NCBI GenBank assembly: GCA_024222455.1 | Contig: JAAEPD010000653.1 | Span: 1-35,152 of the forward strand | Direction: 5' to 3' | Length of the DNA stretch: 35,152 bases | Source: Aureispira sp. | GTDB taxonomy: Bacteria; Bacteroidota; Bacteroidia; Chitinophagales; Saprospiraceae | Shown here: piece after piece, positions 8,576-17,716 of the stretch | Layout of the letters: each line of letters begins with the position of its first letter | How positions within the stretch are numbered: position 1 is the stretch's first letter | Notes under the pieces: model-generated | The model's input: the letters and a program-made list of their open reading frames with translations, nothing else | Databases searched by the model: none | Told to the model about the DNA's origin: nothing | Position numbers and translations under genes: made by a program

Positions 8576-10762
8576 ATGGAGGTTCAGGAATTTACTAACT
8601 ATTTGAAAGCAAAGAATTCTTCGGCTAAGGCAATCCGTTTGAAGGTTAATTTGGTGCAAAGCTCTAAGCATATGGAGGCAATTTTTTCCTTGCCAAATTT
8701 GATTGAATTAGAGTTGACAGACAAAAATAGAGTAGGTGTGTTGCCTGACAGTATAGGAGGAGCACAACAGCTCAAAAGTTTTAAGCTAAGAAGATTTGTA
8801 GGAAAGGAATTGCCTAAAGAGTTATTTAGTTTAGCAAATTTAGAATCCCTATCATTGGTCGAATGTCATTATGCTAAATGGCCAACAGATGACTGGACTG
8901 GATTAAGAAGTTTAAAGAACCTGAATTGTTTTAGATCTATTAATGCCTTTCCTAAAGGTGTGTTGGCAGTTGCAAATATAGAGTCGATCGAAATAAATTA
9001 TTGTGACTGGAGAAGATTACCACCTCAAATATCTAAGCTCCAAAGATTAGAACGTTTGTTTATATGGGCTACTCAAATGAAAATCACTCCTACATCTCTA
9101 GTGAACTTGTCGAACTTAAGAGATTTGACGCTGATGCATGTCCATATTCCTTTGTCATCTTGGATTGGAAAACTAACACAACTCAAAAAACTAACACTAT
9201 CTCCAAGAACTGTTACAGGAGAAATGCCTGAAAGTTTGTTTGAGCTAAGGGGATTAGAAGAATTAAATTTCTTTAATTTTATAAAGGAATTAAACCCTAA
9301 TATAGGAAAACTAAAAAGCTTGAAAAAGCTAAACTTAAGAAGAAATCTATTAGAGTCATTACCTGATGAACTATCAAAGTTAGTTAGCTTAGAAGAGCTT
9401 GACATAGAGTTTAATAATTTGAGAAGACTACCTGGTTGTATAGCTGTTTTACCTAAGTTGAAAGTATTAAAATTTAGAGAACAGCAAGTGCATAACAGTG
9501 AACTTAATATTTTTCAGAAATTTTTGGATTGGCTAAAAAAAGAATCACCTACACCTAAGGAGCGTAGTATCTATACAGCTATATGGGATAAAAAGGAGTT
9601 AAACCCTTCTGAGTTGGATATTTGGCTATTATTTAGGGCTTTATGGTCTATGAATAAGACTTTAGCTATCAATGCCATTTATTATCTTACAGAAGTTGCT
9701 GTAACTAAGTATAGACCGTTGAAAAGAGGTGATGAACTATATTTATTGGCAAAAACTTCTCGTAAAAAGACAGCAATAAAACAAAAACTGAAAGAGGTAG
9801 GCATCACTACTTCCAACAAAATAAGCCCTAAAACAACACATATACTAATTGATGAGCGAAGTGACTTGAATGCAACTAAAGTGTTGGTCAATAAGTGGAG
9901 CTTGATGACTGAAGGTCAATTAGATGACTACTTGAATAAGATAGCTCCTGAATATTTGTTAGAGGAGTCAGAATCTGGTGCAAAATCTGCTATGGCAGCC
10001 AAGGTTTTGGAGTTGATTTATAGCATGGATAGCAATAATATTGATTTGGCTTTGGGAATGTTGAAAGGTGGTGGTGTACCAGATGAAATGGTTACAGGTT
10101 TATTTGCTATAAATAAGCTATCGGACAACCCCAAACAGCGAGCGCAAGCTAGAAAATTTTTAAAACAAATCGCATCTGAAGAATTGCTTGTAGCGCTTTC
10201 TAAACGAGTTAATTTTAGGAAATGTACACATGCCTATGATTTTGATCGGGCGATAGTCATTTATGAACAGACAGAAATTGACTTAGAGCAGTTTGCATTG
10301 TTGTTTTATAAGGCTATAGAATATGGGAATTCTTATAATAATGATGCTTGTAGAGATTTTATAAGTGGTTCAGGGCGGAGGGCCATTATCTTAGAGTATT
10401 TTAAGATGCATGTGAATAAAAATAAAGGCCGATTACAGTTCTCTCATTCAGCCAAAATGATAGAAGATATTGTGCCTAAAGAGATATTTGAGTTGGAGAA
10501 TATTACGCAGTTAGAGTTTTTGACAAAAGCTCCTGAAGATTTAAATGATTTTTGCCCTAAAGAGTTGGAGAATCTTAAGACACTCAAAAAGCTAAAGTTT
10601 TTCTTCTATGGGAGGTCAGTAGGTAGAATAACCAAAGCACCTAAACTCTTTTCGAAATTAACTAGCCTAGAACAAATAGAATGTAATATATTGGCCCCTT
10701 CATTTAGCCGATCCTTAAAGGCTGTTTCACCTAATTGTAAGATAGTAGGTCGCTTGCACTAG
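8576..10762 (+). CDS. Leucine-rich-repeat protein with embedded BRCT-like domain
   Basis: This 728-residue protein has no signal peptide and is probably cytoplasmic. Residues of about 20-310 form a run of roughly a dozen leucine-rich repeats (for example LKKLNLRRNLLESLPDEL and LEELDIEFNNLRRLP), matching the LRR consensus LxxLxLxxNxLxxLP. Residues of about 380-457 (LLAKTSRKK, then LKEVGITTSNKISPKTTHIL, then a segment ending MTEGQLDDYL) resemble a BRCT domain like those of NAD-dependent DNA ligase. A helical region of about 460-620 follows, perhaps HEAT-like. A second short LRR block (about 640-728) closes the protein. LRRs usually bind proteins and BRCT domains bind DNA ends or phosphopeptides; the function here is unknown. 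It begins 10 nt after the preceding gene. Confidence 0.8.
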   Translation: MEVQEFTNYLKAKNSSAKAIRLKVNLVQSSKHMEAIFSLPNLIELELTDKNRVGVLPDSIGGAQQLKSFKLRRFVGKELPKELFSLANLESLSLVECHYAKWPTDDWTGLRSLKNLNCFRSINAFPKGVLAVANIESIEINYCDWRRLPPQISKLQRLERLFIWATQMKITPTSLVNLSNLRDLTLMHVHIPLSSWIGKLTQLKKLTLSPRTVTGEMPESLFELRGLEELNFFNFIKELNPNIGKLKSLKKLNLRRNLLESLPDELSKLVSLEELDIEFNNLRRLPGCIAVLPKLKVLKFREQQVHNSELNIFQKFLDWLKKESPTPKERSIYTAIWDKKELNPSELDIWLLFRALWSMNKTLAINAIYYLTEVAVTKYRPLKRGDELYLLAKTSRKKTAIKQKLKEVGITTSNKISPKTTHILIDERSDLNATKVLVNKWSLMTEGQLDDYLNKIAPEYLLEESESGAKSAMAAKVLELIYSMDSNNIDLALGMLKGGGVPDEMVTGLFAINKLSDNPKQRAQARKFLKQIASEELLVALSKRVNFRKCTHAYDFDRAIVIYEQTEIDLEQFALLFYKAIEYGNSYNNDACRDFISGSGRRAIILEYFKMHVNKNKGRLQFSHSAKMIEDIVPKEIFELENITQLEFLTKAPEDLNDFCPKELENLKTLKKLKFFFYGRSVGRITKAPKLFSKLTSLEQIECNILAPSFSRSLKAVSPNCKIVGRLH

Positions 10763-10783
10763 CCAGTATAAAACCTAAATCTA

Positions 10784-10813
10784 TTGTAGCTCTAAACGTT
10801 TTTTGTACCTTGT
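10784..10813 (+). promoter_or_regulatory. Possible promoter of the ABC ATPase/acylase pair
   Basis: TTG (10784-10786), 19 nt and TACCTTGT (10806-10813) give the same geometry as the promoter at 7582-7612, with a weaker -7 match (two mismatches to TAnnTTTG). It lies 37 nt before the preferred start at 10851. If real, the upstream TTG start at 10803 would fall at or before the transcription start, which supports the shorter protein. Confidence 0.3.
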
Positions 10814-10850
10814 GTTATTGCTATACAAAAGTTTAATAGATATTACAAAT

Positions 10851-11501
10851 ATGTATACACTCAATCAAGTTGTTCCAATTCCTCTAAAAGATCAAATCTC
10901 TGCCTCTCAAATATGGTCAACCTCTTGTACCTTCCAAAAGGGAAAACGATATTTTGTACATGCTCCTTCAGGTAGTGGTAAAACTACTTTACAGCACCTG
11001 TTATATGGCTTACGAGATGATTATGAGGGCGATATAGCTTTAGAAATGAAAGGTGGTGGCAAAAGAGTTATAAAAGGTTTAGATTTAAACCAATGGACCA
11101 CTATTAGACAAGAACAAGTCTCTGTGATTTTTCAAGATTTGAGATTGTTTTTAGAGTTTTCTGCTTTAGAAAATATCCAGATTAAAAACAGGTTAACCAA
11201 TCATAAGACAGAAGAGGAGATTTTAGCTATGGCTGAACGCTTAGGTGTCAAAGAGCTATTGGGAAAACATTGTGGTAAATTGTCTTATGGACAAAGACAA
11301 CGTATAGCTATTATTAGAGCACTTTGTCAGCCTTTTGGGTTATTGCTAATGGATGAGCCTTTTTCGCACTTAGATAAAGATAATATACAACGTTGTTGCG
11401 ATCTGATCATGGAAGAATGTAAAAGCCAAGAGGCTGGCTATGTTATAGCAAGTTTGGGCGACAAATATGTATTGGAGTATGATGAGGAAGTTAGACTTTA
11501 G
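10851..11501 (+). CDS. Orphan ABC transporter ATP-binding protein (LolD/MacB-like)
   Basis: A 216-residue ATPase subunit. Counted from ATG 10851, it has Walker A APSGSGKT (38-45), a Q-loop glutamine in FQDLR (95), the signature LSYGQRQR (144-151) and Walker B LLLMDEP with the following SHLD D-loop (165-174). The open frame extends upstream to TTG 10803, but those 16 residues (MYLVLLLYKSLIDITN) are hydrophobic and unlike an ABC N-terminus. MYTLNQ at 10851 is therefore taken as the start. Its size and composition fit the LolD/MacB group that powers lipoprotein or peptide handling at the inner membrane. No permease gene is adjacent. The acylase gene follows after 24 nt, so the two may share a transcript. 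Confidence 0.85.
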   Translation: MYTLNQVVPIPLKDQISASQIWSTSCTFQKGKRYFVHAPSGSGKTTLQHLLYGLRDDYEGDIALEMKGGGKRVIKGLDLNQWTTIRQEQVSVIFQDLRLFLEFSALENIQIKNRLTNHKTEEEILAMAERLGVKELLGKHCGKLSYGQRQRIAIIRALCQPFGLLLMDEPFSHLDKDNIQRCCDLIMEECKSQEAGYVIASLGDKYVLEYDEEVRL

Positions 11502-11525
11502 ATAATTAAGAATCAAAAATAAAGA

Positions 11526-13631
11526 ATGGCTATTAAGAGATTGCTTAAAATGTTGGTGCTGCTTCTGTTTTTGAGTGGTTGGGTTGTTGACCTAAATGCG
11601 CAAACTAAGATTGACCCTAATCAAATAACAATAGCAAGAGATAAATGGGGAACTCCTCATATTTTTGCTAAAACGGATGCAGAAGTTGCTTATGGTTTGG
11701 CCTGGGCCAATTCGGAAGATACTTTTGACAAGATGCAAGAGTTCTTGATGATTGGAAAGAGTCTGATGGGGCGATGGAAGGGAGAAGATGGTGCTGCTTT
11801 CGACTTTTTTGTACATGCAATTGGTGCTGAAAAAACGTATGAAAAACATATTGGCGAAATTTCGGAGGACTATATGGCTTATTTAGATGGCTATTGTCAG
11901 GGAATCAATGCTTATGCTGAGGCACATCCCGAAAAAGTACTTTTGAAAAAGGCATTCCCAGTGCTACCCAAAGATGTTTTAATGATTTATACAGTGGCTT
12001 TTTCGGCATTGTCGGGCGCTTCAGGGCGAGTAGAAAATATAATGAAAGGGGAGTATGACAAAGAGCCTATCCCTGAGCCAGTTGGGTCTAATGCTTATGC
12101 TTTTAATATGTCTAAAACTAAAGATGCTAAGACTTATTTGGCTATCAATCCACATTTTAAGATAGAAGGTGCTTTTTCTTTTTATGATGCACATTTGTGC
12201 AGTGAAGAGGGATTGAATATTGTAGGGGCTTTATTTCAAGCAGGGAGTTGTGTATTTATGGGCAACAATGAGCATTTGGGGTGGGGACATACTTACAATC
12301 ATATGGACCAAGTAGATGTATTTGAACTCAAAATGCACCCTAAAAAGAAGTTGTGGTATGAGTTTGATGGAGAATATATAAAATTAGAAAAACGTCCAAT
12401 TTGGTTAAAAGTGAAGGTGGGGAAGATTGTGTTGCCTGTCAAAAAAATGACTTATTGGTCTAAATATGGCCCAACAATGCGTTCGCCAGGAAAACGCTTT
12501 TTTTCGGTGCGTGCAGGCGCTTTTTTCAACTTGAAAGCAGGTGAGCAATTTTATAGAATGAATAAGGCCACTAACTTTAAAGAATTTAAGGCAGCTTTGA
12601 ATATGCAAGGCTTGTCTATGTTCAACCTTGTTTATGCAGATAAAGAGGACAATATTTATTATTTGTGTAATGGGTTGCTACCTAAACGAAATCCTAAGTT
12701 CAATTTTAATAAAAACTTATTGGGCAACACCTCCGAAAACTTGTGGGATGAATATTATACTATAGAAGAACTTCCGCATGTAGAAAATCCTGATTGTGGT
12801 TATGTTTTTAATACCAATAATACACCTACCAACGCAACCTGTGACCCCGAAAACTATAAAGATCCTATTGTAACTAAGTATGCTGATTTGCGATCTGGGG
12901 AAAATAATCGTTCTACTCGATTTATGGAAATGCTGTCAGAAAAAGAACTTTTTAGCTATGAAGATTTTAAGGCCATGAAGTTTGATACAAAAATCACCAA
13001 AAATAGCAAGTTTTTTAAGTCCATGAAGGAACTGCGTGCCATCAATCCAGAAGATTATCCACACTTAGAAGAGGCTATAAAAATAATGCAGGCTTGGGAT
13101 GGTGATGCTAGTTTAGACAACACCTCTGCAACCTTATATATGGTGACTTTATTTTATATTTTCAAAAAGAAAGAGTACACCGATGCACAGTTCATAACAG
13201 GCATAAAAGTAAAAGAAGAGACCTATGTAGAATGTATAGAAAAAGCATCTCAATACCTAATTAAGCATCATGGCTCCATCAAGGTGCCTTTGAGTAAGGT
13301 CAATTGCCATGAACGAAATGGTAAGATGTATTGTGCTGCAGGATTCCCTGATGTAATGAGTCCTAATTATGGAGAACCTCAAATAGATGGAAAATTCAAG
13401 GCAATGTATGCTGATACCTATATCCATTTTGTAAAGTTTGGAAAAGATGGGCCAGAGAAAATAGAAACATTATTACCATTTGAAGATACAGAGACTTGCG
13501 AGGACTATGAGGATGAACTAGAAATGTTTAATAATCAAGAGCTAAAAACAATGTCTTTAGACAAGGCAGAAGTGCTCAAAAATGCTGCAAGAGTTTATAG
13601 CCCTGTCAGATTAAAAATAGTAGTAAAGTAA
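11526..13631 (+). CDS. Penicillin acylase-family (Ntn) amidohydrolase
   Basis: A 701-residue exported enzyme. A signal peptide (MAIKRLLKMLVLLLFLSGWV, cleavage near AQ at 25-26) is followed by the family N-terminal motif IARDKWGTPHIFAKT (36-50) and AYGLAWANSEDTF (55-67). Ser188 in PVGSNAY is the expected catalytic nucleophile, released when the proenzyme cleaves itself between Gly187 and Ser188 into alpha and beta chains. GNNEHLGWGHTYNHMD and the later family blocks are present. Family members cleave amides such as beta-lactam side chains, acyl-homoserine lactones or lipid amides. The substrate here cannot be told; quorum-signal or lipid N-acyl cleavage is only a possibility. It follows the ABC ATPase gene after 24 nt. 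Confidence 0.88.
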   Translation: MAIKRLLKMLVLLLFLSGWVVDLNAQTKIDPNQITIARDKWGTPHIFAKTDAEVAYGLAWANSEDTFDKMQEFLMIGKSLMGRWKGEDGAAFDFFVHAIGAEKTYEKHIGEISEDYMAYLDGYCQGINAYAEAHPEKVLLKKAFPVLPKDVLMIYTVAFSALSGASGRVENIMKGEYDKEPIPEPVGSNAYAFNMSKTKDAKTYLAINPHFKIEGAFSFYDAHLCSEEGLNIVGALFQAGSCVFMGNNEHLGWGHTYNHMDQVDVFELKMHPKKKLWYEFDGEYIKLEKRPIWLKVKVGKIVLPVKKMTYWSKYGPTMRSPGKRFFSVRAGAFFNLKAGEQFYRMNKATNFKEFKAALNMQGLSMFNLVYADKEDNIYYLCNGLLPKRNPKFNFNKNLLGNTSENLWDEYYTIEELPHVENPDCGYVFNTNNTPTNATCDPENYKDPIVTKYADLRSGENNRSTRFMEMLSEKELFSYEDFKAMKFDTKITKNSKFFKSMKELRAINPEDYPHLEEAIKIMQAWDGDASLDNTSATLYMVTLFYIFKKKEYTDAQFITGIKVKEETYVECIEKASQYLIKHHGSIKVPLSKVNCHERNGKMYCAAGFPDVMSPNYGEPQIDGKFKAMYADTYIHFVKFGKDGPEKIETLLPFEDTETCEDYEDELEMFNNQELKTMSLDKAEVLKNAARVYSPVRLKIVVK

Positions 13632-13634
13632 CAT

Positions 13635-13744
13635 TAGTCTGTGAAGTTTTTTTAATTAATTGACAATTAAGATGCTTTGTAAGCAATTCATTAAAAAAGG
13701 TCACTGCTATTTTTAGCTTTATAAAGTTAAGAATACACAGACTA
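13635..13744. promoter_or_regulatory. Palindrome-rich leader of the response regulator gene
   Basis: Three symmetric elements lie in the 125-bp gap before the regulator: TAGTCTGTG (13635-13643) paired with CACAGACTA (13736-13744); the perfect palindrome TTAATTG-A-CAATTAA (13656-13670); and the hairpin TGCTT-TGT-AAGCA (13673-13685). They could be operators or a structured leader. No good TAnnTTTG promoter is seen; TAGCTTTA (about 13714-13721) is one mismatch off. Confidence 0.35.
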
Positions 13745-13756
13745 TTAAAAAAAATC

Positions 13757-14395
13757 ATGCAAGAAACAATAAAAATAGTAGTTGCAGATGATCACCCCAT
13801 TGTTCGAGAAGGTTTGGTCATGATCTTGAATTTACAGGATGATTTTGAGGTGATTGGCGAAGCCCAAAATGGAGAAGAAGCATTAGCTAAAGTAGCTAGT
13901 TTAGTACCTGATATCTTGTTTTTAGATTTGGGAATGCCCAAAATGGATGGAGTGCAAACTATTCAAGCTATGCAAGCCAAAGGTTTGTCTACCCAAGTTA
14001 TTGTATTCACTGCTTTTGATACAGATGAACGGATCTTAGGAGCTATTCGAGCAGGAGCTAAAGGGTATTTGCTCAAAGGAGTAGCTAAAGAAGATATTTT
14101 TAATGCAGTACGAGTTGTACATGCTGGACAATCCCTCTTGCAGCCAGAAATAGCTAGCAAATTAGTGAAACATATGAGCAATCCGATAGGGAAGTTATCT
14201 GCACGAGAATTAGAGGTTTTAGCTATTTTGGCAAAAGGAGCAAAAAATAGTGAAATTGCAAAGGAGTTATTTATAGCAGAACGAACCGTAAAATTTCATG
14301 TAAGTTCTATCCTTTCTAAGTTAGGAGCTAAAAACAGAACAGAAGCTGTGCAAGTAGCTGTTAAGCGGGGATTGATTGACTTAGGAAACGGATGA
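13757..14395 (+). CDS. NarL/FixJ-family response regulator (orphan)
   Basis: A 212-residue two-domain transcription factor. The receiver domain (1-120) has the acidic pair Asp11-Asp12, phosphoacceptor Asp57 (ILFLDLGMP), Thr85 and Lys107 (GYLLKG), so phosphorylation should work. The C-terminal LuxR-type helix-turn-helix (about 147-205) contains LSARELEVLAILAKGAKNSE, then IAERTVKFHVSSILSKLGA. No histidine kinase gene adjoins it, so its partner must be elsewhere. The gene stands alone, with 125 bp before and 154 bp after. The symmetric elements just upstream may be its own binding sites. Its regulon cannot be deduced. Confidence 0.92.
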   Translation: MQETIKIVVADDHPIVREGLVMILNLQDDFEVIGEAQNGEEALAKVASLVPDILFLDLGMPKMDGVQTIQAMQAKGLSTQVIVFTAFDTDERILGAIRAGAKGYLLKGVAKEDIFNAVRVVHAGQSLLQPEIASKLVKHMSNPIGKLSARELEVLAILAKGAKNSEIAKELFIAERTVKFHVSSILSKLGAKNRTEAVQVAVKRGLIDLGNG

Positions 14396-14549
14396 CAACA
14401 TTCGAAAGACTTTACTCGTTTTATCTATAAAACTGCATGTTTTTTTCCGAAACAGCTCTAAAAATGTGTTTTTTAAAATATATTATTATCTATAATATAG
14501 TGCAATACTTACAAACAAAGAGATATACATAATCAAAATATAAGAAGTT

Positions 14550-16775
14550 ATGCAAAGAACAACCTACTTAACATTATTTATCCTATTGGGATTAGGAACT
14601 TGGCTAGGTGCACAAAATCAATACTTAATGGATGTGCCAATGAGCCGAAATGGGGTTCCGCTCAAAAATGCGGCAGCAGGAGGATTAAACTTACCTCAGT
14701 TTTCAGCTGTAGATCTCAACAATGATGGAACTAAGGATTTATTGGTCTATGATCGTTGGGGGCAAATAGCCTTGACATTTATTAACAACGGTACTGCCAA
14801 TCAGGTTGATTATACTTATGCTCCAGAATATATGAAGCGTTTTCCACAAGATACTCGAAACTTTATGTTGATGCGAGATTATGATCTTGATGGGATAGAA
14901 GATATTTTCTTTTTTAATGTGCCTTATGGTACTTCTGGAGGTGTTGGTGTCTGGAAAGGTAGTTATGATGCTAACGACACTATTCAATTTGTAGAAGTAG
15001 CAGATATTTTGAAATATGATTTTAACCCTTGGGGAGGAAATGTATTTGTATTCAATCCAGATTTGCCAGCAATTGATGATATAGACAATGATGGAGATAT
15101 GGATATCTTGGCATTCCCACTTGATTTTACTTATAATCGTAATATTTCTTGGTACAAAAATACTTCTGTAGATAGTGGTTATGGCAGCGATTCTTTGCAT
15201 TTTGTATTGGAGCACCAATGTTGGGGGCTGATAGCAGAAGCTGGCCTAAATAATACAATCGTAATGTCTCCGAGTATTGATAGTTGTAGAGATAATCCTT
15301 GGTGGGGCAAGTCAGCTAGACATATTGGGTCTTCCCTAACTGCTGTGGATTATAATGGAGATGGCACAAAAGATATGGTAATGGGCGATGTTCAGGTCAA
15401 CAGTTTAAACATGATGACAGGAACAACTATAAGCGATACGATATTGGTAACGGCTCAAGATTCAACTTATCCTACCTACAATAAACCTGTAGATATATAT
15501 TCTTTTCCTTCAGCTTTCTTTTTAGATGTAAATAATGATGGTAAAACGGATATGTTGGCTAGTCCAACAGAGACTGGTTATGGTGAGGCAATAATGGATA
15601 GTGTAGCTTGGTATTACCAGAATACAATGTCTAATAGCAATATGACTTTTGATTTCCAACAAAAAGACTTTTTAGTTGGTGAAATGGTTGATCTTGGGCA
15701 AGATGCTTATCCTGCATTTTTTGATTATAACAAAGATGGTTTGTTAGATATTGTAGTAGGGAGTTATGGTTATTGCCGAAGCTATCAAAATTATGATATA
15801 GGTTTAACTTTATTTGAGAATGTAGGGACGGCAAGCAATCCATCATACAATCAAGTAAACAACAATTATGGAGGGTTAGATACCTTAAATATTAATGGTT
15901 TACATCCTGCTTTTGGTGATCTAGACAACGATGGAGACGAAGATATGCTTTTGGGAACACCTCAAGGGACTTTGATCTATGTTCAGAACAAAGGAGGTTC
16001 AGGAACAGCTTCTTGGGCTAAACCAGTATTAAATTATGAAAATATCAATGTTAATATAACAGATGCAGCACCTTATCTAGCAGATTTGGATAGGGATGGT
16101 GATCTAGATATATTGGTAGGTGTTTTTAATGGTCTTATCAAATATTATGAAAATACAGGTACAGCTAATGCTGCTACATTCTCTAATACTCCTGCTAGTT
16201 CAATGTTAGGAGGCTTTTCTTTGCAATCTGTGGGTAGCCGTAAGATGACACCTTGTGTTTATGATCGTAATGGAAGTTATGAGTTATACATAGGCCAACA
16301 ATTTAAGGGCATTATTCAATTAGGAAATATTGATGGCAATGTGTTAGGTACTTATGATACATTAAGTCAGGAAGCAGGAGGTATATATACAGGTCAGTAT
16401 GCTGATTTGGATATGGCAGATATTAATGGAGATGGTTTTGTGGATATGGTGATAGGCAACTCTAGAGGGGGAATTAGTTTTTATACCGAAAAACAGTTGG
16501 CAACAACTATTAAGGAAACTAAAAACATTCAGCGAATTGTAAAAATATTCCCTAATCCTGCTACTACTCAGCTTACAATTACTTTAGCAGATGTGAATAA
16601 AGAAGAGATTCAATATACCATATATAACTTAGTAGGACAAGAAGTAGCTACTAACATTTTACCAAGTCAAGCAGCAACACATCGCTTGAGTATTGATAAA
16701 TTGAATACAGGAATTTATTTATTAAACATGAAAGTTGATGGACAATCCATTACTCAAAAATTCATTAAGCGATAA
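14550..16775 (+). CDS. FG-GAP/VCBS-repeat secreted protein with T9SS sorting domain
   Basis: A 741-residue exported protein. After a signal peptide (MQRTTYLTLFILLGLGTWLG) come nine calcium-loop motifs of the form D-x-N/D-x-DG-xx-D. Examples are DLNNDGTKD, DYDLDGIED, DIDNDGDMD, DYNGDGTKD, DVNNDGKTD, DYNKDGLLD, DLDNDGDED, DLDRDGDLD and DINGDGFVD. Such repeats fold as a beta-propeller (integrin-like FG-GAP/VCBS). The last 80 residues (IFPNPATTQLTITL, then YNLVGQEV, LNTGIYLLNMKVDGQ and a KFIKR end) are a type A T9SS sorting domain, so the protein crosses the outer membrane by T9SS and is likely surface-anchored or released. Ligand or adhesive function is inferred from the fold. The ctlX-like gene begins 7 nt after its stop. 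Confidence 0.92.
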   Translation: MQRTTYLTLFILLGLGTWLGAQNQYLMDVPMSRNGVPLKNAAAGGLNLPQFSAVDLNNDGTKDLLVYDRWGQIALTFINNGTANQVDYTYAPEYMKRFPQDTRNFMLMRDYDLDGIEDIFFFNVPYGTSGGVGVWKGSYDANDTIQFVEVADILKYDFNPWGGNVFVFNPDLPAIDDIDNDGDMDILAFPLDFTYNRNISWYKNTSVDSGYGSDSLHFVLEHQCWGLIAEAGLNNTIVMSPSIDSCRDNPWWGKSARHIGSSLTAVDYNGDGTKDMVMGDVQVNSLNMMTGTTISDTILVTAQDSTYPTYNKPVDIYSFPSAFFLDVNNDGKTDMLASPTETGYGEAIMDSVAWYYQNTMSNSNMTFDFQQKDFLVGEMVDLGQDAYPAFFDYNKDGLLDIVVGSYGYCRSYQNYDIGLTLFENVGTASNPSYNQVNNNYGGLDTLNINGLHPAFGDLDNDGDEDMLLGTPQGTLIYVQNKGGSGTASWAKPVLNYENINVNITDAAPYLADLDRDGDLDILVGVFNGLIKYYENTGTANAATFSNTPASSMLGGFSLQSVGSRKMTPCVYDRNGSYELYIGQQFKGIIQLGNIDGNVLGTYDTLSQEAGGIYTGQYADLDMADINGDGFVDMVIGNSRGGISFYTEKQLATTIKETKNIQRIVKIFPNPATTQLTITLADVNKEEIQYTIYNLVGQEVATNILPSQAATHRLSIDKLNTGIYLLNMKVDGQSITQKFIKR

Positions 16776-16782
16776 GCTTTTA

Positions 16783-17685
16783 ATGATTCGCCCAATCCAG
16801 TTTGGATTGAATGATGAAACGATTAGCTCTAATTCTTTTCAGCAGCAGCTGCCGCAGTTGACCAATTGGCAAGTTAATGAGCTAGCTCAGTTAGAGTTTG
16901 ATAATTTTGTAGCTCTTTTGAGGGCTAATAATATAGATGTATTGGTGTATAATGATACAGAAGAACATTATACACCAGACTCTATTTTTCCTAACAATTG
17001 GCTAATGACAACTAACCAAGGGGAGTTGCTTACCTTCCCGATGGCAGCACCTAACCGAAGGTTGGAGCGTCGAGCAGATATTATAACTGATCTAGAACAA
17101 GAACATACATATAAACTTGATCAATCTCTGATTAAATTTGAGGATGAAGGTAAGTATCTAGAAGGAACAGGTAGTTTGGTGTTGGATAGAGTTAATAAGA
17201 TTGCCTATGCTGCTTTATCGCCTCGCACCAATTTGGATGTATTAGAGCTATGGGCTGATAAATTGGGTTATAAGTTGGTTGTATTCAGAGCTTATGGCCC
17301 CAAAGGAGAAGAAATTTACCATACTAATGTAATGATGTGCGTAGGTACTAATTTTGCTATAATAGGCAGCAATACCATAGCTGAAGAAGATAGAGAAAGA
17401 GTGCTTAACAGCTTAGAAAAGACTAACCATACTATAGTAGAACTCAGTAATGAACAAGTTTATGAGCATTTTACTGGAAATGCTTTGCAAGTCCACAACA
17501 AAAAAGGACAGTCTTATGTTGTGCTATCTTCTAGAGCTTACAGGAGCCTAACATCTATCCAAAAAGAAATATTAACTACAGAATTAGGGCATCAGTTTAT
17601 TGCACCTTCACTAAATGTGATAGAAACAATTGGAGGGGGGAGTGCTCGTTGTATGTTGACTGAAATTAGAATGCCTACAACTTGA
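16783..17685 (+). CDS. ctlX: CtlX-type citrulline/arginine hydrolase (guanidino-modifying superfamily)
   Basis: A 300-residue cytoplasmic enzyme of the amidinotransferase/arginine deiminase superfamily, closest in motif order to the citrulline-utilization hydrolase CtlX. Visible motifs are IRPIQFGLN at the N-terminus, PDSIFPNNW with Asp66, LEGTGSLVLDR (126-136), YHTNVMMC with His180, and a C-terminal GGGSARCM with the expected nucleophile Cys290. These give the Asp/Glu-His-Cys set used on guanidino or ureido groups. The frame is open from TTG 16735, which overlaps the previous gene. ATG 16783 is preferred because MIRP is the usual family start. No other arginine-pathway gene is nearby. Substrate (citrulline or arginine) is inferred from family. 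Confidence 0.85.
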   Translation: MIRPIQFGLNDETISSNSFQQQLPQLTNWQVNELAQLEFDNFVALLRANNIDVLVYNDTEEHYTPDSIFPNNWLMTTNQGELLTFPMAAPNRRLERRADIITDLEQEHTYKLDQSLIKFEDEGKYLEGTGSLVLDRVNKIAYAALSPRTNLDVLELWADKLGYKLVVFRAYGPKGEEIYHTNVMMCVGTNFAIIGSNTIAEEDRERVLNSLEKTNHTIVELSNEQVYEHFTGNALQVHNKKGQSYVVLSSRAYRSLTSIQKEILTTELGHQFIAPSLNVIETIGGGSARCMLTEIRMPTT

Positions 17686-17716
17686 CCCCAACAACAAGCT
17701 GATAAAAGAAAATTAT

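Noticed and set aside
10803-10850. N-terminal extension of the ABC ATPase from TTG 10803
   Set aside because: It overlaps the likely promoter, and its residues do not look like an ABC ATPase N-terminus; ATG 10851 is better.
16735-16782. Upstream TTG start of ctlX overlapping the FG-GAP gene
   Set aside because: MIRPIQFG at 16783 is the usual family start; the extension lies in the T9SS sorting domain of the previous gene.
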